A stretch of DNA of 41,737 nucleotides from JBKPCD01 sp046727175 (GTDB taxonomy: Bacteria > Acidobacteriota > Vicinamibacteria > Vicinamibacterales > 2-12-FULL-66-21). The DNA lies in contig JBKPCD010000151.1 of the NCBI GenBank assembly GCA_046727175.1, positions 1-41,737 on the forward strand, written 5' to 3'. The position numbers and the translations under genes were made by a program. Each line of letters begins with the position of its first letter. The stretch's first letter is position 1. The notes beneath the pieces were generated by a model that searched no databases, was not told the DNA's origin, and saw only the letters and a program-made list of their open reading frames with translations. Below are positions 28,626 through 36,462 of the stretch, in pieces.

Positions 28626-29327
28626 TCATTGTAACGTCCGGCGAAACCAGTCCACCAACGAGTCGGCGAGTCCCGGCGACTCGAGGAGCATCATCGTGCC
28701 GTGGCCGGCGTGGCTCAGGATCAGCGGTTCGTGACCGTGTCCGCCGGCCTTCTCGAGATCCCGAACCGACCTCGACGCGTACGGGTCGTCGTCGCTTGCT
28801 ACGAGGAGCAGGGGGCGCGCACCGTACTTCCTGACGGCCGCTTCGATTCTCAAGCCGCGGTAGTCGAGCGATGGCGAGAGCAGCGCCACGCTCGCGACGC
28901 CGGCATCGTCGGCCGCCTCGAGAGCAGCGAGATTCGCGCCGAGCGACGCGCCGGCGACGCCGATTTTTCCCGGGCGCACCTCGGCGCGATCCGCTGCAAA
29001 GCGACGGGCCGCGCGGACGTCGGAAACCATCCGCGCGAGATCCTGGCCGATCGCACCCTGCGATTCACCATGACCACGGAGATCGAAGGCCAGCGCGCCG
29101 ATGCCTTCGGATGCGAGACGCGCGGCAAACGAATCCCAGTCGCGCCTCGAACGCTGGAACATGTGGACGAGCACGACGGCCGGCGCCGGCCGCGAGGATG
29201 CCTCGTACCATGTGCCGGTGAGCGTGATCCCGTCATCAGTGCGGAACGTGACCCGCTGCGGCGCGACGACGCTCGCCGGTGGCCCGAGAAGCAAAATGAG
29301 GGTCAGGAGAGCAGCGCTCCGCATCAC
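28626..29327 (-). CDS. Exported alpha/beta hydrolase (dienelactone-hydrolase-like)
   Basis: A 233-residue alpha/beta hydrolase with a signal peptide (AALLTLILLLGPPASVVA). The nucleophile elbow is GASLG, an Asp lies in VASDDDPYAS, and the His is in SHAGHGTMML. FDLRGHGES is the usual strand-loop. It probably acts on an ester or amide outside the cytoplasm; the substrate cannot be inferred. The gap to pdxJ is only 14 bases and to the TPR gene four bases, so all are likely in one transcript. Confidence 0.87.
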   Translation of the reverse strand: MMRSAALLTLILLLGPPASVVAPQRVTFRTDDGITLTGTWYEASSRPAPAVVLVHMFQRSRRDWDSFAARLASEGIGALAFDLRGHGESQGAIGQDLARMVSDVRAARRFAADRAEVRPGKIGVAGASLGANLAALEAADDAGVASVALLSPSLDYRGLRIEAAVRKYGARPLLLVASDDDPYASRSVRDLEKAGGHGHEPLILSHAGHGTMMLLESPGLADSLVDWFRRTLQ

Positions 29328-29341
29328 CGGTCACCCGAACC

Positions 29342-30100
29342 TCAGCCTGCGAGCACCTTCAGGTACTCGCGGACGGCGCGATCCAGACCGACGAACAGCG
29401 CATGGCTGATGAGCGCATGGCCAATCGAGACTTCATCGAGATGCGGAAGCGAGCGGAACAACGGAAGGTTCGACAAATCGAGATCGTGGCCGGCGTTGAT
29501 CCCCAGCCCCAGCTCGTGAGCGAGGCTTGCAGCTGCCGCGTACTTCCCGACGCTCTCGCGAGCGTCGCGCTCCCCGCGGATGAAGGCGCGCGCGTAAGGC
29601 TCGGTGTACAGCTCTATTCGATCGCCGCCCACTGAGGCGGCCCACCTCACTGCGTCCGGCTCGGGGTTGATGAAAAGGCTCACCCTGATTCCGCGGTCGC
29701 GAAGCTGCCGAACCGTTGCACGCAGCTCTGCGAGAGGCGTATCAGCCGGCCAGCCCGCCTGACTCGTTATTTCGCCCGGCCGCACCGGAACGAGTGTGCA
29801 CTGATCCGGCCTGACACGATGAACGAGCTCCAGCAGATCGGGTCGCGGGTCGCCTTCAATGTTGAATTCGACGTTGCCGCCGGGCGGCTGGAGCTCGGAG
29901 GCAATCTCCTCGACATCGGCGAAGGTGATGTGTCGTGCGTCCGCGCGCGGGTGCACGGTGATTCCTGGCGCACCGCTCGACACGCACGTCCGCACGGCCC
30001 CAATGACGCTGGGCACCTGCCCGCCGCGCGAGTTCCGGATGGTCGCGACTTTGTTGACGTTGACGCTCAGCTTCGGCGCGATGTGCTGCTGACCGGTCAT
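29342..30100 (-). CDS. pdxJ: Pyridoxine 5'-phosphate synthase
   Basis: A 252-residue TIM-barrel enzyme that joins 3-amino-2-oxopropyl phosphate and deoxyxylulose 5-phosphate in the DXP-dependent vitamin B6 pathway. Characteristic pieces are LSVNVNKVATIRNSRGG, GITVHPRADARHI, FNIEGDPRPDLLEL, QCTLVPVRPGE, RVSLFINPE, RIELYTEPYA and GINAGHDLDLSNLP. The ATG at 30100 overlaps the glmM stop (ATGA). Its position after glmM on the same strand suggests shared expression. Confidence 0.97.
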   Translation of the reverse strand: MTGQQHIAPKLSVNVNKVATIRNSRGGQVPSVIGAVRTCVSSGAPGITVHPRADARHITFADVEEIASELQPPGGNVEFNIEGDPRPDLLELVHRVRPDQCTLVPVRPGEITSQAGWPADTPLAELRATVRQLRDRGIRVSLFINPEPDAVRWAASVGGDRIELYTEPYARAFIRGERDARESVGKYAAAASLAHELGLGINAGHDLDLSNLPLFRSLPHLDEVSIGHALISHALFVGLDRAVREYLKVLAG

Positions 30101-31449
30101 CCAAGATGATCCTTGACAAGGCCGGCGAGCTCGGACGCCCATCCCTGGATTTCGTGCTGATCGCGCCCCTCCATCATGACTCTGAGGAGCGGTTCCGTCC
30201 CCGAGTAGCGCACCAGCAGCCGTCCATGGCCGGCAAGACGTTGCTCGACCTGATCGAGCGCGTTTGCGATGGCCGGAACCGACCGGAGATCCTTCTTCTC
30301 CCGAACGCGCACGTTGATGAGAACCTGGGGGTACGTCACGAGCTCGGACGCAAGGCCGGCAAGCTCGCGGCCCGTTTCGGCCATCACACGCAGGACGTTC
30401 AACGCCGTCACGATACCGTCACCCGTGAAGAGGTGTTCGGAAAAGATGATGTGGCCCGACTGCTCTCCGCCCAGCGACAGGTTCCGCCTGACCATCTCCT
30501 CCATCACGTACTTGTCGCCAACGGGACATCGGACCAGCTCGATCCCGCTCTCGCGGAGCGCGAGCTCGAGACCGATGTTGCTCATCACGGTCGCGACGAT
30601 CGCGTTACCCTGCAGCCGAGAGGTCGCCTTCATCTGACGGCCACACATCAGAAGAACCGCGTCACCGTCGACGATCGCTCCGTTTGCGTCAACGAAGATC
30701 GCGCGATCGCCGTCGCCGTCGAACGCAACGCCAATCCGGCAGCCGGTCTCGCGAACCGCGCGCGCCAGCACTGCAGGATGTGTCGAGCCGCAGTCCAGAT
30801 TGATGTTGCGTCCGTCCGGAGCGGCCCCGTAAACGCGAACGTCGAAGCCAAGCTCGCGGAACAGACGTGGTGCAACGGTCGTCGTCGCGCCGTTCGCGCA
30901 GTCGATCGCGATCGTCAGTCGCGCCAGCCGTTCGGGATTTGGGAGCGCGAGCCGCGCGTGAGAGATGTACGCGTCGACCAGATCGGCACGCTCGATCTGC
31001 ACGCCGGCCGCGGGAACGATCCAATCCGCATCAGCGACAATCCGCTCCACCTCACGCTCGAGCGTCGCGGTGAACTTCTCGCCGCGGCCGGAGAAGACCT
31101 TGATCCCGTTGTCGTCGAACGGATTGTGCGAAGCGGAGATGACGATGCCCGCATCGAATCCCATCGCCCGCGTCACATATGCGATTGCCGGCGTCGGGAT
31201 GACGCCCGCGCTCATGACCGTCGCGCCTGCCCATCCGGCGCCACGTGCGAGCTCGGCCTCGATCCACTGGCCCGACTCGCGTGTGTCCCGGCCCACGACG
31301 AAGCGTAGAGGCCGGGCGGTGTCCACTCCCGCCGGCTGCTGGCGCATTGCACGCACGAGCGCCGCGCCCAGGCGCGCAACGGTCGGCGCGTCGAGCGGAA
31401 ATACGCCAGCCTTGCCGCGAACGCCGTCGGTGCCGAAGAGGTGGGCCAT
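30097..31449 (-). CDS. glmM: Phosphoglucosamine mutase
   Basis: A 450-residue enzyme that turns glucosamine-6-P into glucosamine-1-P for UDP-GlcNAc and peptidoglycan. Motifs are FGTDGVRGKAG at the start, active-site ISASHNPFDDNGIK (Ser107 phosphorylated), metal loop DGDGDRAIFVD and phosphate-binding RYSGTEPLLRVM. The ATG at 31449 begins MAHLFGTDG as in the family; the longer frame is repeat DNA. It is the third member of the cdaA-cdaR-glmM order, in which c-di-AMP synthase and mutase are functionally linked. Confidence 0.97.
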   Translation of the reverse strand: MAHLFGTDGVRGKAGVFPLDAPTVARLGAALVRAMRQQPAGVDTARPLRFVVGRDTRESGQWIEAELARGAGWAGATVMSAGVIPTPAIAYVTRAMGFDAGIVISASHNPFDDNGIKVFSGRGEKFTATLEREVERIVADADWIVPAAGVQIERADLVDAYISHARLALPNPERLARLTIAIDCANGATTTVAPRLFRELGFDVRVYGAAPDGRNINLDCGSTHPAVLARAVRETGCRIGVAFDGDGDRAIFVDANGAIVDGDAVLLMCGRQMKATSRLQGNAIVATVMSNIGLELALRESGIELVRCPVGDKYVMEEMVRRNLSLGGEQSGHIIFSEHLFTGDGIVTALNVLRVMAETGRELAGLASELVTYPQVLINVRVREKKDLRSVPAIANALDQVEQRLAGHGRLLVRYSGTEPLLRVMMEGRDQHEIQGWASELAGLVKDHLG

Positions 31450-31450
31450 G

Positions 31451-31602
31451 GAGAATTGTGAATTCTGAATTGTGAATTGAGCGGCGCTCGGCCAACATCG
31501 AGTACTGGGACGACTAGTTGCTCTGCGAATCACTCAGTCATCGACAGGTGCCAACTCGTCCGTCTGGCCTGCGTGGCACGTTGTTGTCAATTCACAATTC
31601 TC
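31451..31602. repeat. Heptamer-period inverted array between cdaR and glmM
   Basis: The left arm GAGAATTGTGAATTC (31451-31465) matches the right arm (31588-31602, reversed) over 14 bases. Steps of 7 bp (GAATTGT, GAATTCT) fill 31451-31479. About 105 bases of unassigned sequence separate the arms. On the minus strand it begins about 20 bases after the cdaR stop and ends at the glmM start codon. Confidence 0.8.
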
Positions 31603-31623
31603 AATTCGCAGCTGACTGTCCCG

Positions 31624-32535
31624 TCACTTGATCGTGACTTCCACGACGTTGGGCGAAATGGAGCTCACCCCGAAGTCCTCAGCAGGATCGACCTGAACCC
31701 GAAGATTGTACCGGCCGGGTCCGAGCCCGGCAAGATCCACGAACGCGTCGACGGAATCGGGCCGCAGCGCGGCAAGCACTTCGCGGCGGCCGCGAACAGC
31801 AATCTTTGCGAGCGTCGGCGACACCTGCGCGCGAAAGCCGGTGCCGAGATTGCGCCACCGTACGGGCACGCCCGAGAGCTCGCGCTCGATCGGCGCCGGC
31901 CAGATCTCGATCACCACCGTCGCACTCTGTGGGTGCGCGAGGCGCACCCCGGTGTCCGCGACGCCAACGGTCACGACGTCGCGTACTCTCTCCCGACTTC
32001 CCGCAATGCTGACCGGCTCCGTCGTCGCCTCGGCGAGCTCCCGGATGTTGCTCTCCGGGCCGATGACCTGCACGGTCGCGGGCTCCGCCGACATGCGACC
32101 AACGACGAAGCCAGGGGCTGGTTCTCCTTCGAGCGCGGGGACCACCGGTACGACGCGTGTGGCGGAGCGTTCGAGCCCGAGCGACAACGACGCTGGCACG
32201 ACCTGCGCGACTTCGACGCCGAACGGTGCGCGCACTTCGTCGGGTCGAATGTGAAAGAGCCGCGAGCCCGGCCTGGCTGACGAGAGATCCAGGACAGCGA
32301 CGAGTTCGCCCGGCTCGAGCCGCGCCAGAAGCGCCGACGATCCCCTCACCCGGACGTCGACCGTCGATGGCGGATCGCCGGCAATCTCGAGGTGCGGCGG
32401 GATGTTCCGAAACTCGAGCGGAACTCGGATGCTGCGTTCGACCACGTGCTCGCCGGCGACGGTCAGCCAGAGCAGGGTCGCCAGCGCGAGCGCGAGCACT
32501 TTGAGGCCCAGGTGCCGGAACGGGTGATACGGCAT
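31624..32535 (-). CDS. cdaR: YbbR-domain protein, CdaR-like regulator of CdaA
   Basis: A 303-residue protein with an N-terminal membrane helix (GLKVLALALATLLWLTVAG) and three to four YbbR repeats, each with the pattern seen in VPLEFRNIPPHLEIAGDPPSTVDVRVRGS. In Firmicutes, CdaR binds and controls the diadenylate cyclase CdaA. Its place between cdaA and glmM supports the same role. The gap to cdaA is 119 bases with no recognisable feature. Confidence 0.9.
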   Translation of the reverse strand: MPYHPFRHLGLKVLALALATLLWLTVAGEHVVERSIRVPLEFRNIPPHLEIAGDPPSTVDVRVRGSSALLARLEPGELVAVLDLSSARPGSRLFHIRPDEVRAPFGVEVAQVVPASLSLGLERSATRVVPVVPALEGEPAPGFVVGRMSAEPATVQVIGPESNIRELAEATTEPVSIAGSRERVRDVVTVGVADTGVRLAHPQSATVVIEIWPAPIERELSGVPVRWRNLGTGFRAQVSPTLAKIAVRGRREVLAALRPDSVDAFVDLAGLGPGRYNLRVQVDPAEDFGVSSISPNVVEVTIK

Positions 32536-32654
32536 TCGTGTCGATATGGTCGTTGGCGCGCCCTAAAACACGGCATTCTCGGTTGGCGCAGCCCGACAGC
32601 TAGGTTATTTGCGTTAGACCTCGGAAACCGCTCGGAGTGTGCGTGTCGATTGCG

Positions 32655-33470
32655 TCAGAGATCGTAAACGGGCGTCGCGGCGCGTGGGCTCGCGCGACGC
32701 TGGGCGATCAGTGAGTGCAACCGCTCGCGCAGTTGATCGGCGGTCAGGCCACGGTCGATTCGGCCGTCCAGCGCGAGCGCGATCTGACCCGTCTCTTCGG
32801 ACACGACGATTGCCGCCGCGTCGGATTCCTCCGTGACGCCGATCGCGGCGCGATGGCGAGTACCGAGCTCGCGGCTCACACGCGGATTCACGGTCAGCGG
32901 AAGGAAGCACGCGGCCGCCGCAATCCGATCCTCCTGCAGCACGACCGCCCCGTCGTGCATCGGCGATCCTGCCTGAAAGATCGTCACGAGCAGATCGTAC
33001 GTCAGAGTGGCGTCGAGCGGAATCCCGCTCTCGATGTAGTTGCGCAACCCGATTTCGCGCTCGATAACGATGATCGCGCCGGTCTTGTGCGTCGCGAGCA
33101 TCGTCGCGGCGACCACGACTTCCTCGATCGTTTCGTTTGCGGCTTCCTGGCGGTTGAAGTAGCGAAAGAACGGCGCCTGCCCGAAGTGCGCCAGTGCGCG
33201 CCGGATGTCGGACTGGAAGATCACGATCGCCGCGAAGGCGACGTAGACGAGCATGTTGCGGATCATCCAGTTGACCGTCTGAAGCGGGGCCAACCGTGAG
33301 ATGTAGAACAGCGCCACGATGAGGAGGGAACCCACCGCCATCTGCGCGGCACGCGTCCCCCTGATTAGTTTCAGGAATTCGTAGATCAGGATCGACACAA
33401 TCGCGATGTCGAGCAGATCCCACCAACCGACCGGTGGCCGGCGCAGCAGGCCGGTCAGGAATTCGGTCAT
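32655..33470 (-). CDS. cdaA: Membrane diadenylate cyclase
   Basis: A 271-residue enzyme that makes c-di-AMP from two ATP. Three N-terminal membrane helices (about 18-90) precede the DAC domain with the DGA motif (173-175, MHDGAVVLQ) and the RHR motif (205-207, GTRHRAAIG), both required for activity. The ATG at 33470 is chosen because the protein begins there like its homologues; the upstream frame is a 13-bp-type repeat. The ribosome site is weak. It lies upstream of cdaR and glmM in the usual order. Confidence 0.96.
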   Translation of the reverse strand: MTEFLTGLLRRPPVGWWDLLDIAIVSILIYEFLKLIRGTRAAQMAVGSLLIVALFYISRLAPLQTVNWMIRNMLVYVAFAAIVIFQSDIRRALAHFGQAPFFRYFNRQEAANETIEEVVVAATMLATHKTGAIIVIEREIGLRNYIESGIPLDATLTYDLLVTIFQAGSPMHDGAVVLQEDRIAAAACFLPLTVNPRVSRELGTRHRAAIGVTEESDAAAIVVSEETGQIALALDGRIDRGLTADQLRERLHSLIAQRRASPRAATPVYDL

Positions 33471-33491
33471 CGGTGGGTAGCTTACCAGACC

Positions 33492-33583
33492 GGGGACAGG
33501 CACCCGTGCCATCCACCCGGGACAGGCACCCGTGCCATCCATCGGGGACAGCCACCCGCGCCAGTCACGATTGGATGTCCCGG
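33492..33583. repeat. 13-bp-type REP-like array, second locus
   Basis: Units GGGGACAGGCACCC, CGTGCCATCCA, GGGACAGGCACCC, CGTGCCATCCA and GGGGACAGCCACCC, ending with TTGGATGTCCC (33571-33581). The terminal motif is identical to that of the array at 2149. It occupies the folP-cdaA gap and encodes the last residues of folP (RDIQS). Confidence 0.85.
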
Positions 33584-34473
33584 GCGGAGGCGCGGGCTGC
33601 CGCGCGAATTCGGTCGGCAACGCGGACGACATCGACCATCTCGCGCACCGCGTGGACGCGGACGATGTGCGCGCCCATGAGGATGTTGGCACTGACGGCG
33701 GCCGCGGTGCCCCAGTCGCGCTCCGTGACTGGCGCGGCGCCCAGGGCAGCTTTCAGGTAGGACTTGCGCGACGGGCCGGTCAGAATCGGCCTGTCGACTG
33801 AGCTCAGCTCGGCAAGTCGCGCGAGCACCTCGAATGTCTGTTCGGCACGCTTGGCGAATCCGAGACCAGGATCGATGACGATCGCGTCGCGTCGAATCCC
33901 GGCCGCGATAGCCCGAGCGACGGTCGAGCCGAGCTCCGCGACGATGTCGCCAACCACATCACCGTAGGACGCCTCGCGGTACATCTCAAGCGAGCGCCCA
34001 CGGTTGTGCATCAGCACCACGGCTGCGCCGGTCTCGGCAACCGCCTCTGCAAGCCGCTCGTCGTACTGCAAGCCGCTGACGTCGTTGACGATCGTCGCGC
34101 CGCACGAGATGGCACATCGGGCCACGGCGGCCTTGTAGGTGTCGATCGAGACAGGAATGCGGCCGTGACGCCCGAGCCCTTCCACGACCGGCAGTACACG
34201 GCGAAGCTCCTCCTCCTCCGACAACGCCTCCGCGCCTGGTCTCGTCGATTCACCGCCGACATCGAGGATGTCGGCCCCGTCTTCGATCATCCGGAGCCCG
34301 TCCTCCACCGCGCGACCGGGGTCGAATCTCACACCGCCGTCCGCGAACGAATCCGGGGTGACGTTGATGATGGCCATCACGAGCGTTCGCTCGCCGAGAT
34401 CGAGGGGCGCGCGGCCGGGCAGTGGAACGAAATAGCGCTTGCGGGGGGAAAAAGGAAAAGGGAAAAGGGACAA
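33565..34473 (-). CDS. folP: Dihydropteroate synthase
   Basis: Makes dihydropteroate from p-aminobenzoate and the pterin pyrophosphate in folate synthesis; target of sulfonamides. Motifs are INVTPDSFADGG, ILDVGGESTRPGA, VNDVSGLQYDERLAE and the C-terminal RVHAVREMVDVVR. The family fold includes about 15 residues before MAIINVTPDSF, so the ATG at 34377 is too late. The only upstream start is TTG at 34473, inside a heptamer array, giving an N-terminus MSLFPFPFSPRKRYF that is partly repeat-encoded. The C-terminus is also repeat-encoded. Confidence 0.94.
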   Translation of the reverse strand: MSLFPFPFSPRKRYFVPLPGRAPLDLGERTLVMAIINVTPDSFADGGVRFDPGRAVEDGLRMIEDGADILDVGGESTRPGAEALSEEEELRRVLPVVEGLGRHGRIPVSIDTYKAAVARCAISCGATIVNDVSGLQYDERLAEAVAETGAAVVLMHNRGRSLEMYREASYGDVVGDIVAELGSTVARAIAAGIRRDAIVIDPGLGFAKRAEQTFEVLARLAELSSVDRPILTGPSRKSYLKAALGAAPVTERDWGTAAAVSANILMGAHIVRVHAVREMVDVVRVADRIRAAARASARDIQS

Positions 34474-34520
34474 CGGAAAAGGAATTCTATCCTTTTTCCC
34501 TTTTGCCTTTTCCCTTCCGC
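34443..34520. repeat. Heptamer-period inverted array (GGAAAAG type) at ftsH 3' end
   Basis: Left part GGAAAAA, GGAAAAG, GGAAAAG, GGACAAC, GGAAAAG (34446-34482). Right part CCTTTTT, CCCTTTT, GCCTTTT, CCCTTCC (34489-34517). The halves are complementary and close a short loop at GAATTCTAT. On the minus strand it starts about 14 bases after the ftsH stop and contains the only upstream start codon of folP, so it may both terminate and gate folP translation. Confidence 0.85.
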
Positions 34521-34533
34521 CGCAAAGCGGCGG

Positions 34534-36462
34534 TTACTCTTGTGCCAGCGGCTTGTTCAATGGCTGAAGCGGCGGGACGATGGACGGTCGCTCCTTCGTT
34601 GGCCGTTTCGCGTCCTCCGGCTGTGCGGCAGCCGCAGCCGGCTTGTGCTCCTCGAGCGGCAGCCCCGCAACGATGCTGCGGACCTGATCCGCGTCGAGCA
34701 CTTCGCGCGACAGAAGCTCCTCGGCGATGCGATCGAGCGCCTCGCGATGAGTTTCCAGCAGCCTGCGAGCCTTGTCGTAGTTCGCAACGATGATGCGCTT
34801 GAGTTCCTGATCGATGCGAATCGCCGTGTCCTCGCTGTAGTCCTGGTGCTGAGCGATTTCACGGCCGAGGAAGATCTGCTCTTCCTTCTTGCCGAACGTG
34901 AGCGGCCCCATGGCGTCGCTCATGCCCCACTCGCAGACCATCTTTCGCGCGAGCTCGGTCGAGCGCTCGAGATCGTTTCCGGCGCCCGTCGTGATGCCGT
35001 GCATCGTGATCTCTTCCGCGATGCGACCGCCAAGCAGTATTGCAATCTGATCGTTCAGATAGTCGCGCGAATAGTTGTGCTTGTCGTCAACCGGCAGCTG
35101 CATCGTCACGCCGAGCGCCATCCCGCGCGGGATGATGGTGACCTTGTGAACAGGATCTGCGTGCGGAAGGACGACCGCGAGGAGCGCGTGGCCCGCCTCG
35201 TGAACGGCAGTAACCTTCTTCTCCTCGTCGTTGATGATCATCGAGCGCCGCTCCGAGCCCATCAGGACCTTGTCCTTTGCAAACTCGAAGTCGAGCATGC
35301 GGACGACCTTCTGGTTGTAGCGCGCGGCGTTGAGCGCCGCCTCGTTCACCAGGTTCGCGAGATCGGCACCGGAGAAGCCGGACGTCCCGCGCGCCAGCAC
35401 GTGAATGTTGACGTCGTCGGCGAGCGGAATCTTCTTGGTGTGGACCGCGAGAATCCCCTCGCGTCCCTTGACGTCGGGACGATTCACGACGATGCGTCGA
35501 TCGAATCGGCCAGGGCGAAGCAGTGCAGGATCGAGGACGTCGGGGCGGTTTGTCGCCGCGACGAGAATGACACCCTCATTCGACTCGAACCCATCCATTT
35601 CGACGAGCAGCTGGTTAAGCGTCTGCTCGCGCTCGTCGTGGCCGCCGCCGAGGCCGGCGCCGCGGTGACGCCCGACGGCATCGATCTCATCGATGAAGAC
35701 GATGCATGGCGCGTTCTTCTTGCCCTGTTCGAACAGGTCGCGGACGCGTGACGCGCCAACGCCGACGAACATCTCGACGAAATCCGAGCCGCTGATCGAG
35801 AAGAACGGCACGTTCGCTTCGCCCGCAACTGCGCGCGCGAGCAACGTCTTGCCCGTTCCGGGAGGGCCCATCAGCAAGACGCCCTTGGGAATGCGGCCGC
35901 CGAGCTTCTGGAACTTCTGAGGCTCCTTGAGGAACTCGATGATCTCCTGCAGTTCCTCTTTCGCCTCGTCGACACCGGAAACGTCCTTGAACGTAACCTT
36001 CTTCTGGGAGCTGGACGACAGTTTCGCGCGGCTCTTGCCAAACGAGAGGGCTTTGTTCCCGCCGCTCTGCATCTGCCGCATGATGAAGATCCAGAAGCCG
36101 ATCATGAGAAGAATCGGCGCCCAGGAGTACAGCAGCGTGGCCCAGGGGCTGGTGCTCTCTGGCTTCGCCTCGATGGCGACGCCCTTCTCCTCTAAGAGAT
36201 TCCCCAGGCGATCGTATTGCTGCGGCGCGTACGTACGGAACTTGTCGGAGCTGCCGTTGCCGGTATTACCGGCCATCGTCCCGGTGATCTCGTTGCCCGT
36301 GATGACAACCGACACCACGTCGCCGGCATTGACGCGCTTGATGAAGTCCGAGAATGGTATCGAGGAGGGGCTTGGCCGCAATCCGACGGAGAACTGCCAG
36401 ATCAGGACCCCAACGACAACGAGGACCATCCAGAAGAGCAAACTCTTGAGGGTCGAATTCAA
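34534..36462 (-). CDS. ftsH: ATP-dependent zinc metalloprotease FtsH
   Basis: A 642-residue membrane AAA+ protease that degrades misfolded and regulatory membrane proteins. Two membrane helices (about 8-28 and 108-128) flank a periplasmic domain. Walker A is GPPGTGKT (199-206), Walker B is CIVFIDEIDAVGR, the second region of homology contains ATNRPDVLDPALLRPGRFDR, and the zinc motif is HEAGH near residue 420. It starts with TTG at 36462, overlapping the tilS stop (TTGA), with AGGAGG six bases upstream. The C-terminal 60 residues are Pro/Ala/Lys-rich. Confidence 0.97.
   Translation of the reverse strand: MNSTLKSLLFWMVLVVVGVLIWQFSVGLRPSPSSIPFSDFIKRVNAGDVVSVVITGNEITGTMAGNTGNGSSDKFRTYAPQQYDRLGNLLEEKGVAIEAKPESTSPWATLLYSWAPILLMIGFWIFIMRQMQSGGNKALSFGKSRAKLSSSSQKKVTFKDVSGVDEAKEELQEIIEFLKEPQKFQKLGGRIPKGVLLMGPPGTGKTLLARAVAGEANVPFFSISGSDFVEMFVGVGASRVRDLFEQGKKNAPCIVFIDEIDAVGRHRGAGLGGGHDEREQTLNQLLVEMDGFESNEGVILVAATNRPDVLDPALLRPGRFDRRIVVNRPDVKGREGILAVHTKKIPLADDVNIHVLARGTSGFSGADLANLVNEAALNAARYNQKVVRMLDFEFAKDKVLMGSERRSMIINDEEKKVTAVHEAGHALLAVVLPHADPVHKVTIIPRGMALGVTMQLPVDDKHNYSRDYLNDQIAILLGGRIAEEITMHGITTGAGNDLERSTELARKMVCEWGMSDAMGPLTFGKKEEQIFLGREIAQHQDYSEDTAIRIDQELKRIIVANYDKARRLLETHREALDRIAEELLSREVLDADQVRSIVAGLPLEEHKPAAAAAQPEDAKRPTKERPSIVPPLQPLNKPLAQE

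Noticed and set aside
32536..32654. Small gene or regulatory element in the cdaA-cdaR gap
   Set aside because: No open frame with a ribosome site and no clear stem or repeat found in these 119 bases.
34006..35751. 581-codon plus-strand frame opposite folP/ftsH
   Set aside because: Shadow of ftsH and folP; no recognisable protein pattern.
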